Under the pieces are notes generated by a model. That model did not search any database. It saw nothing but the letters and a program-made list of their open reading frames with translations, and was not told the origin of the DNA. 10,013 bases of DNA, from the NCBI GenBank assembly GCA_003150175.1, contig QAKZ01000035.1, positions 1 to 10,013 on the forward strand, in the 5' to 3' direction. Of the stretch, positions 1 to 4,541 are shown one piece after another. The number at the start of each line of letters is the position of its first letter. Within the stretch, counting starts at the first letter, position 1. This DNA comes from Coriobacteriia bacterium (GTDB lineage: Bacteria; Actinomycetota; Coriobacteriia; Coriobacteriales; Atopobiaceae). A program made the position numbers and the translations under genes.

Positions 1-121
1 TGCTTGACGATGTCCTGGCCGTTGTCGTAATAGACCTTCACATCGTCGAAGGATTGGAAGAAGTCCAAGTTTTCAACCATGGTGGAGGAGATATCGCGCC
101 CCATGCGCTCCATCAGCCTCG
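1..121 (-). repeat. Left arm of perfect 121-bp inverted repeat (duplicate DUF3800 fragment)
   Basis: Positions 1-121 are an exact reverse complement of 189-309; paired positions sum to 310, and I checked the match base by base. Read on the minus strand, this arm repeats the DUF3800 coding segment found on the plus strand (residues LMERMGRD through YYDNGQDIVKQ) and runs off the window edge, so the repeat may be longer than seen. The match stops abruptly at 121/122. It looks like DNA that has folded back on itself: either an inverted chimera at a contig end or a true inverted duplication. No independent gene is called here. Confidence 0.95.
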
Positions 122-541
122 TTTGTTCGCAAGCTCCCCATCTCCTATATCACGTTCGTCTACCGCCGCAGCCAGTTCGAAGACCCGGCGAGGCTGATGG
201 AGCGCATGGGGCGCGATATCTCCTCCACCATGGTTGAAAACTTGGACTTCTTCCAATCCTTCGACGATGTGAAGGTCTATTACGACAACGGCCAGGACAT
301 CGTCAAGCAGGCGCTCGACCGCTCTGTGGACAAGGTCCTTTCAAAAGGGGTCGTCCGTCGACGCAAGACGTCGATGACCGACTACCGCCTCGAGCAAGTG
401 GCGGATTATCTCTGCACCATCGAACTCGCCCTAGTCAAGTACGAGGCCAAGGAGGACGGCGAGACGTACAACAAATTCTTCGGCGGTATCGGCTCTTTCA
501 AGAGGAACTGGCTCAAGCAAGCCCGCAGTAAGCAGATATAG
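122..541 (+). CDS. DUF3800-family protein, 5'-truncated C-terminal fragment
   Basis: This is the C-terminal part of a DUF3800 protein (Pfam family of unknown function, often next to phage or defence genes). The frame is natural protein sequence from about 122 to the TAG at 539-541, roughly 139 residues. The first in-frame ATG is at 197 and gives a 114-residue product, but sequence upstream of it still reads as family protein, so 197 is probably not the native start. Family features seen are VKVYYDNGQ, the MTDYRLEQVADYLCTIELALVKYE helix region and the FGGIGSFKRNWLK tail. The N-terminal part, where the family's acidic DESG-like motif normally sits, is missing because the palindrome at 1-121 replaces it. 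Either the gene is broken in the genome or the sequence is mis-assembled here and the gene is intact. Base composition is less GC-rich than the lar/nik genes, in keeping with an accessory gene. No RBS or promoter is visible for the fragment. Confidence 0.75.
   Translation, partial: FVRKLPISYITFVYRRSQFEDPARLMERMGRDISSTMVENLDFFQSFDDVKVYYDNGQDIVKQALDRSVDKVLSKGVVRRRKTSMTDYRLEQVADYLCTIELALVKYEAKEDGETYNKFFGGIGSFKRNWLKQARSKQI
189..309 (+). repeat. Right arm of perfect 121-bp inverted repeat
   Basis: This arm is identical to the reverse complement of 1-121 with no mismatch. It lies wholly inside the DUF3800 reading frame. The 67-bp spacer at 122-188 also reads in frame as plausible DUF3800 protein (VRKLPISYITFVYRRSQFED), so the right side is the original gene and the left side is the copied, inverted part. 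Confidence 0.95.
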
Positions 542-722
542 CCGGTCCCACGGACCAAAATGGAACAGCACCTCTTCCTTGGCGAGGAGGCGGACTGTCG
601 GCGAGGAACCCCAGGCAACGCGCTTCGAGCAGCGAAAGCATCGCGGGTATTGACCGCTGACACCGCCCCATATAAAGCAGCAGGCGCAGGCTCGATTGAA
701 ACTGCGTCTGCTACCTGGGGTT
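542..722 (+). ncRNA. Candidate structured RNA downstream of DUF3800 gene
   Basis: This is a gene-free stretch between the DUF3800 stop and the tetR stop, with several stems. Hairpin GGTCC/GGACC with a 3-nt loop is at 544-556. Stem CCTCTTC/GAGGAGG with a 6-nt loop is at 571-590. A perfect 9-bp long-range stem pairs 607-615 (AACCCCAGG) with 714-722 (CCTGGGGTT). It encloses an 11-bp hairpin with one G-U pair and a 12-nt loop (679-689 with 702-712), plus a weaker hairpin around 619-645 (CGCG/CGCG and TTCG/CGAA). An 8-nt direct repeat GGCGAGGA occurs at 581-588 and 600-607 and could swap pairing with CCTC at 571-574. Comparative work has reported several DUF3800 RNA motifs near such genes; assignment to one of these is inference from position. 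Strand is assumed from the DUF3800 gene. Alternatively, the 679-712 hairpin may be a terminator for tetR on the minus strand. Confidence 0.5.
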
Positions 723-1263
723 ATTCGCTAAAGAGTGGAAGGATCGCGCGGAGGTAGTCGGCCGCGAGGTCGGAAGGCGCAACGCTGAAGTCGTTCCAAG
801 CCCACCATTGGACCATGCCGACGAACGTCGCCGCGATGTGGTGCAGAAGGAAGCTCCGGTTCATCTGGCCGGCAGGCCCGCTCGGGTGCTCGGGCACGGC
901 CTGGGCCGCCCGCGCCACGATGGCGTGGCGCAGGCAGTCGGCGAAGCGGCGCGACCCCGCGCCCGATACGAGCGCGCGCACGCCGTCGCGCCGCTCCCAG
1001 AGGTTCCGCAGGACGTGCTCCACCTGGACTGCGGGGTCGCTCTCTAGGCTGCCGTCCTTCGTGAGGGCGTGCGCACAAACAGACCCCACGAACACGGCAA
1101 GAAGGTCGTCTTTGCCCTTGAACTGGGCATAGAACGTGGCCCTGCCCACGCCCGAGCGCGTAAGAATATCCGCGACGGTGATCTTTGTATAGTCGCGCTC
1201 GAGCAGTAGGCCTAGGAAGGCGTTCTCAATCGCCTGGCGGCTGCGCGCCTTGCGCGTGTCCAT
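721..1263 (-). CDS. TetR/AcrR-family transcriptional regulator
   Basis: This encodes a 180-residue one-component repressor of the TetR type. The N-terminal DNA-binding domain covers roughly residues 5-55, with the helix-turn-helix around 29-48 (ITVADILTRSGVGRATFYAQF) followed by the typical KDDLL segment. The rest is an alpha-helical ligand/dimer domain with a tryptophan pair near the C-terminus (MVQWWAWNDF), as in TetR proteins with a short C-terminal domain. The ATG at 1261-1263 directly abuts the larC TAG (1264-1266), and AGGAAG lies 5 nt upstream inside larC, so it is translated as the last gene of the lar operon. From this position it probably regulates the lar operon, and perhaps the divergent nickel importer, through the dyad at 4443-4474; that link is inference. 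The effector is unknown; nickel, an NPN intermediate or lactate are possible. No obvious metal-binding His/Cys cluster is seen. Confidence 0.9.
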   Translation of the reverse strand: MDTRKARSRQAIENAFLGLLLERDYTKITVADILTRSGVGRATFYAQFKGKDDLLAVFVGSVCAHALTKDGSLESDPAVQVEHVLRNLWERRDGVRALVSGAGSRRFADCLRHAIVARAAQAVPEHPSGPAGQMNRSFLLHHIAATFVGMVQWWAWNDFSVAPSDLAADYLRAILPLFSE

Positions 1264-2889
1264 CTAGGCTTCCTCATCGTCCGCGCCGTCGCCGGCGTCC
1301 GAGCTCGCTTCGGGAAGATGCTTGCTCGGGCGCCCCGGAAGCCTGTGGGGGCGCTGGCTGTTGCCGGAGCCCTCGGGGGCTCCCTTTCCCGGTTCGTCGA
1401 GCAGGCCCGCGGCCTCGGCGGCGCGGAAAACCTCCTGGAACGTCGCGCCCGTGCGCTCGGACGCCTCGACGACGGAGGCGTACTCAGGGTAGGAGCGCAC
1501 GACGCCGCCCGGCGTGACCACGCGCTTCACGGCCACGGGTCCGTAGGCGGTGATGACCTCGCCGGGCCTGCGGCGCAGGGGGTATCGGCGCATCTTTACC
1601 GAGCGGATCCCAATTGTCGTGGTGGTAGCAAAGATGATGTCCCTGAGCTGCTCCTCGTTCGACTCGTCGCAGATGACCTCGAGCTGGTAGCCGGGGCGGC
1701 CCTTCTTCATGACGACGGGCACGGCGTGGGCGTCCCTGGCGCCCGCGGCCATGAGGAGCTCGATGGCGCGGCCGAGCGCCTCGCCCGTGCAGTCGTCGAG
1801 GTCGCTCTCGAGCTTTACGACGACGTGGGGAGTCTCGGGGTCGTCGTCGCCCACCGCGGCGAAGGGAACGGCAGGCTCCACGTGGGCGTCCTGCGCGCAC
1901 TCGGGCACGGCCCTGCTCCCCGTGCCAAGAAGTGCCTGCTCGGGCGCGGCAGCTTGTTCGACGTCGGCTTCGCTTGCGCCATCTAACTGGGCCAAGGTAA
2001 CGCGCAGGACGCCGGCGGTGTTCTGGTAAGCGCGCTTGCCCGCTCCGTAGCCCGTGGCAAGGATGCGGTAGGAGGCCGGGAGCTCCTCGGAGGTGCGCAG
2101 CGCGGCCACGATGGCGGCGCCCGTGGGCGTCACGAGCTCGCCGTGGACGGGTGCGGGCACAAGGCGGATCCCCGCTGCCGCGCAGAGGTTCGCGACCGCG
2201 GGCACGGGGATGGGCATCATGCCGTGCGCACAGCGAATGGTGCCGTGGCCCTCGCTCAAGGACGGCACGATCACGTCGTGAATCCCCAGGTCGTCGAGGC
2301 AGACGGCGACGGCGCAGATGTCCACGATGGAGTCGACGGCACCCACCTCGTGGAGCAGCACCGTGTCGGGCGTCGCGCCGTGCGCCTTGGCCTCCGCGCG
2401 GGCGAGCTCGCCGAAGACGGCAAGCGCGATGTCCTTCGCGCGTTGCGTGAGACCGGACGCCTCGATGATGGCATGGATGTCCGCGAGCGAGCGATGCGCG
2501 TGGTGGTGATCGTGGTCGTGCTCGTGCTCGTGGCAGTGCTCGTGCTCGTGACAGTGACCGTGCTCGTGGCAGTGGCCGTGCCCCTCATGCCCTTCTTCCC
2601 CGTCCTCGCCAAAGAGCCATGCCATGTCATGGTCGTGGTTCTCGTGCTCGCCGTCGAGCTGCACGTCGAAGTCGCAGGCGTCAAGGCCGCTCTTTGCCAC
2701 GCGGCTCACGCGGACCTTGAAACCGTGGACAGGCAGGGTGTCCAGCGCGGCTAGGAGCTGCTCCTCGCTCGCCCCCAGGTCCAGCAGCGCCGCCACCGTC
2801 ATGTCGCCGCTTATGCCGGAGGAGCCGTCCACGATGAGAGCGCGGCGGCTCCCGTCCTCGCAGCCATTCTTTTTATAGAGCTCGCTCAT
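1264..2889 (-). CDS. larC: LarC, nickel insertase for nickel-pincer nucleotide (CTP-dependent cyclometallase)
   Basis: LarC inserts nickel into the bis-thiocarboxylate precursor made by LarB and LarE, using CTP, to give the NPN cofactor of LarA-type racemases. The 541-residue protein has the family N-terminal segment SGISGDM (about 24-30), LHEVGAVDSIVDI, the TPTGAAI and YGAGKR region, and C-terminal-domain motifs ESDLDDCTGE, VPVVMKKGRPG and TTTTIGIRS. Residues 82-132 form a His-rich insert with 20 His and 3 Cys, including three 6-residue repeats of HCHEH(G/E) type, a likely nickel store or binding arm. In Lactiplantibacillus plantarum the two halves are joined by ribosomal frameshifting; here they are one frame. 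The protein is longer than the usual roughly 400 residues because of the His insert, an acidic Ala-rich linker between the halves and a polar C-terminal tail. The start ATG at 2887-2889 overlaps the larB TGA by 4 bp (ATGA), implying translational coupling. Confidence 0.93.
   Translation of the reverse strand: MSELYKKNGCEDGSRRALIVDGSSGISGDMTVAALLDLGASEEQLLAALDTLPVHGFKVRVSRVAKSGLDACDFDVQLDGEHENHDHDMAWLFGEDGEEGHEGHGHCHEHGHCHEHEHCHEHEHDHDHHHAHRSLADIHAIIEASGLTQRAKDIALAVFGELARAEAKAHGATPDTVLLHEVGAVDSIVDICAVAVCLDDLGIHDVIVPSLSEGHGTIRCAHGMMPIPVPAVANLCAAAGIRLVPAPVHGELVTPTGAAIVAALRTSEELPASYRILATGYGAGKRAYQNTAGVLRVTLAQLDGASEADVEQAAAPEQALLGTGSRAVPECAQDAHVEPAVPFAAVGDDDPETPHVVVKLESDLDDCTGEALGRAIELLMAAGARDAHAVPVVMKKGRPGYQLEVICDESNEEQLRDIIFATTTTIGIRSVKMRRYPLRRRPGEVITAYGPVAVKRVVTPGGVVRSYPEYASVVEASERTGATFQEVFRAAEAAGLLDEPGKGAPEGSGNSQRPHRLPGRPSKHLPEASSDAGDGADDEEA
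2521..2574 (-). repeat. Three 18-bp tandem repeats inside larC His-rich region
   Basis: Units lie at 2521-2538, 2539-2556 and 2557-2574. They share the core CGTGCTCGTG-CAGTG on the plus strand and differ by a few bases. In the larC frame each codes for six residues of HCHEH(E/G) type. Flanking sequence on both sides continues with degenerate His codons (DHDHHH on one side, HEGHGH on the other), so the block has probably grown and shrunk by slippage. Copy number may vary between strains. Confidence 0.85.
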
Positions 2890-3626
2890 CGATGGTCGAC
2901 CCCGTTTCTTTTGCTCAAGTGGTTGATGAGGCTGGCCTGGTAGCCGGCCCCGAACCCGTTGTCTATGTTCACGACCGAGACGCCGCTTGCGCAGGAGTTC
3001 AGCATGCTCAGGAGCGCCGCGACCCCGCCGAGGCTTGCGCCGTAGCCAACGCTCGTTGGCACGGCGATCACGGGGCAGGAGACGAGGCCTCCCACGACGC
3101 TCGCGAGCGCTCCCTCCATTCCCGCGACGGCCACAATGACCTGCGCCTCGTTCAGCTCGTCCATATGGGAAAGAAGGCGATGAAGGCCTGCCACCCCAAC
3201 GTCGGGAAGGCGCCTCACGCGGTTGCCGAGGAACTCGGCGGTGAGCGCCGCCTCCTCCGCGACCGGCAGGTCGCTCGTGCCGGCGCACGCCACGAGCACG
3301 TCGCCGTCCCCGTCGGGCTCGGGCATGCCCCCGGCGACGAGGATCCGCGCCGTTTCGTGGTAGGTCACGTTGACGTCGCAGGTCACAGAGGCGATCACAG
3401 CGCGTGCCTTATCCGCGTCCACGCGCGTCGCGAGGACGCGCGGCTGGTCCGCTTCCACGAGCGCGTCGATGATCCCCGCTATCTGCGCGGCCGTCTTTCC
3501 CTCGCCGTAGATGACCTCGCCCGCGCCCTGGCGCTCGGCGCGCGAAAGGTCGAGCTTCGCGTAGCCAATGTCGGTCACGCGCCCGCGCGCGGCGTCGGCA
3601 AGTCTGGGTTCCATCGCGCTACTCAT
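2886..3626 (-). CDS. larB: LarB, nicotinic acid adenine dinucleotide carboxylase/hydrolase
   Basis: LarB does the first NPN step: it carboxylates the pyridine ring of nicotinic acid adenine dinucleotide at C5 and cleaves the phosphoanhydride, giving pyridinium-3,5-biscarboxylate mononucleotide and AMP. The 246-residue product has the family's normal length. The N-terminal region (1-100) includes VIYGEGKT (38-45). The C-terminal PurE/AIR-carboxylase-like domain (about 105-246) carries GTSDLPVAEEA (116-126), DVGVAGLHRL (142-151), GMEGALASVVGGL (169-181), CPVIAVPTSVGYGAS (184-198) and MLNSCASG with Cys212. Cys212 is the likely equivalent of the cysteine shown to form a transient adduct with the pyridine ring in L. 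plantarum LarB; I assign it by motif, not by alignment. The start at 3624-3626 overlaps the larE stop by 8 bp, and the end overlaps larC by 4 bp. ATG at 3612-3614 (Met5) is an alternative start. Confidence 0.95.
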   Translation of the reverse strand: MSSAMEPRLADAARGRVTDIGYAKLDLSRAERQGAGEVIYGEGKTAAQIAGIIDALVEADQPRVLATRVDADKARAVIASVTCDVNVTYHETARILVAGGMPEPDGDGDVLVACAGTSDLPVAEEAALTAEFLGNRVRRLPDVGVAGLHRLLSHMDELNEAQVIVAVAGMEGALASVVGGLVSCPVIAVPTSVGYGASLGGVAALLSMLNSCASGVSVVNIDNGFGAGYQASLINHLSKRNGVDHR

Positions 3627-4338
3627 GGCTTTCCGTGGCCTCTCTGGCCTCGCGCTCGCGGGCCGCGCGGGCGGCGGCGTTCTCGCGCTCGAGGGCGGCC
3701 GCCTCGGCGGGGGAGGGCTCGATGTTGCCGTCGGTGCGCACGCGGTCCGCCGCGTCGGGGTGCTCGGCCATGAACTTGTTCACCGTGGCGGCCAGCGACT
3801 CGGGCGTGATAGCCTCGTTCTTGCCGAAGTAAGCGCCGTAGCACGCGTAGCTGGGCTTATTTGCCGTGGGGAGGCCGAGCTTCGCCGACTCCTCGCGCAC
3901 CATGTCCTTGGTCATGCCCGCGGCGCGTAGCGGCGAGACGACGCCCAGCTCGTGGATGGCGCGAAAGCCCGGGCGACGGTCCTCGCGGTCGCTCGCGTTC
4001 GTCCCGTCGAGAAGCACCGTGCGGCCATCCTTCTTCATATGCTCGAGGATGGTGCCGAAGACCATGGACTTGCAGTAGTAGCAGCGGTTCCACGGGTTCG
4101 CGCGCAGCTCGTCGTGGCCCTCCCAGAGGTTGACGCGGATAATCTCCTGCTCGGCGCCGAGCATGCTCGCGATGGTCACGGAGTCGTCCGTGTCGCGGGT
4201 GATCTGAAGGTCATCGAGGATGGTGTAGGCCTTGACGTCGAAACCCTGGCGCAAGAGCTCGGCGAGGAGATAGCACGAGTCGACGCCCCCGGAGTATGCA
4301 AGGCCGTATCTAACGTTTTTATCGAGGTCAAACTGCAT
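3619..4338 (-). CDS. larE: LarE-type PP-loop sulfur transferase, short variant
   Basis: LarE activates the two carboxylates of the LarB product with ATP and converts them to thiocarboxylates. The 239-residue protein has the PP-loop ATP-binding motif SGGVDS (16-21), the RCYYCK motif (85-90), DGTNASDRxDRRPG (111-124), SPL (135-137) and KPSYACYG (161-168). Cys86, Cys89 and Cys166 would suit the [4Fe-4S]-type LarE described from Thermotoga maritima, where a cluster carries the sulfur, rather than the sacrificial single-Cys form; this is inference. From about residue 175 the usual LarE C-terminal domain (VRVRxHGxxARIE-like segment) is not recognisable, and the protein ends in a charged Ala/Arg/Glu-rich helix (about 210-239). 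The start ATG at 4336-4338 is chosen because AAGGAG (4352-4347) lies 8 nt upstream; a longer frame to 4413 has no comparable site. It is the first gene of the operon, with an 8-bp overlap with larB. Confidence 0.87.
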   Translation of the reverse strand: MQFDLDKNVRYGLAYSGGVDSCYLLAELLRQGFDVKAYTILDDLQITRDTDDSVTIASMLGAEQEIIRVNLWEGHDELRANPWNRCYYCKSMVFGTILEHMKKDGRTVLLDGTNASDREDRRPGFRAIHELGVVSPLRAAGMTKDMVREESAKLGLPTANKPSYACYGAYFGKNEAITPESLAATVNKFMAEHPDAADRVRTDGNIEPSPAEAAALERENAAARAAREREAREATESHE

Positions 4339-4432
4339 GGATTGGTCTCCTTGGTTGATGCTCTTCCCCGCGTCTGGCGAGGTCCGGCGGCGCTGTGCCC
4401 AGCCCCCGGACATCGCCTTGACGCCTGTGGAT

Positions 4433-4462
4433 AGGATAGGTCTTTCCGAACATATCGTGCAA
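4433..4462 (-). promoter_or_regulatory. Possible lar operon promoter
   Basis: On the minus strand TTGCAC (4462-4457) and TATCCT (4438-4433) are spaced by 18 nt, giving a modest sigma-70-like pair about 95 nt upstream of the larE start. The spacer is largely covered by the left arm of the dyad at 4443-4474, so a bound repressor would block it. Both hexamers depart from consensus; this is a reading by eye only. Confidence 0.35.
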
Positions 4463-4474
4463 TTTGTTCGGAAA
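4443..4474. promoter_or_regulatory. 32-bp dyad, candidate operator between lar and nik operons
   Basis: TTTCCGAACA (4443-4452) and TGTTCGGAAA (4465-4474) are perfect 10-bp inverted repeats with a 12-bp spacer. Arm centres are 22 bp apart, about two helical turns, so two protein subunits or two dimers could bind on one face. The dyad lies in the divergent intergenic region, overlapping the proposed lar promoter and just upstream of the proposed nik -10. The operon-encoded TetR protein is the most likely binder. A NikR-like protein is an alternative, since NikR sites also have widely spaced arms, but the arm sequence does not resemble the known GTATGA type. Confidence 0.65.
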
Positions 4475-4500
4475 TCGTCATTATCTGCACGTCGGCTCCT

Positions 4501-4506
4501 TATACT
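4501..4506 (+). promoter_or_regulatory. Possible -10 element of the nickel importer operon
   Basis: TATACT, within CCTTATACT, is a good -10 hexamer 36 nt before the substrate-binding protein start. No convincing -35 hexamer lies 16-18 nt upstream (the region around 4478-4483 is TCATTA), so the promoter may be weak or need an activator. The dyad at 4443-4474 ends 26 nt upstream. Confidence 0.35.
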
Positions 4507-4541
4507 CGAGAAAACGATTCACGTGGCTGAAAGGACGTTTG

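Noticed and set aside
560..757. Small open frames at 560-757 (plus) and 406-663 (minus)
   Set aside because: Composition is not protein-like, there is no convincing ribosome site, and they overlap the stem-rich intergenic region and the tetR end.
2521..2574. CRISPR-like short repeats
   Set aside because: The 18-bp units are directly adjacent without spacers and lie in the larC coding frame, encoding His-rich protein.
2890..3288. Long upstream extension of the larC frame (to 3288)
   Set aside because: The extension is Arg/Gly-rich out-of-frame translation of larB and has no family similarity. The ATG at 2889 overlapping the larB stop begins just before the conserved LarC N-terminus.
4339..4413. 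Earlier start for LarE at 4413
   Set aside because: The added 25 residues have no family character, while ATG 4338 has AAGGAG 8 nt upstream.
4176..4490. Minus-strand frame beginning MQIMTISEQIARYVRKD in the divergent region
   Set aside because: Its start codes through the regulatory dyad and the frame then runs out of phase through larE; the rest is not protein-like. A short leader peptide cannot be excluded but has no support.
4464..4541. Earlier start for the substrate-binding protein at 4464
   Set aside because: It lies inside the dyad and before the proposed -10, and would place 26 residues ahead of the signal peptide. ATG 4542 has a good ribosome site.
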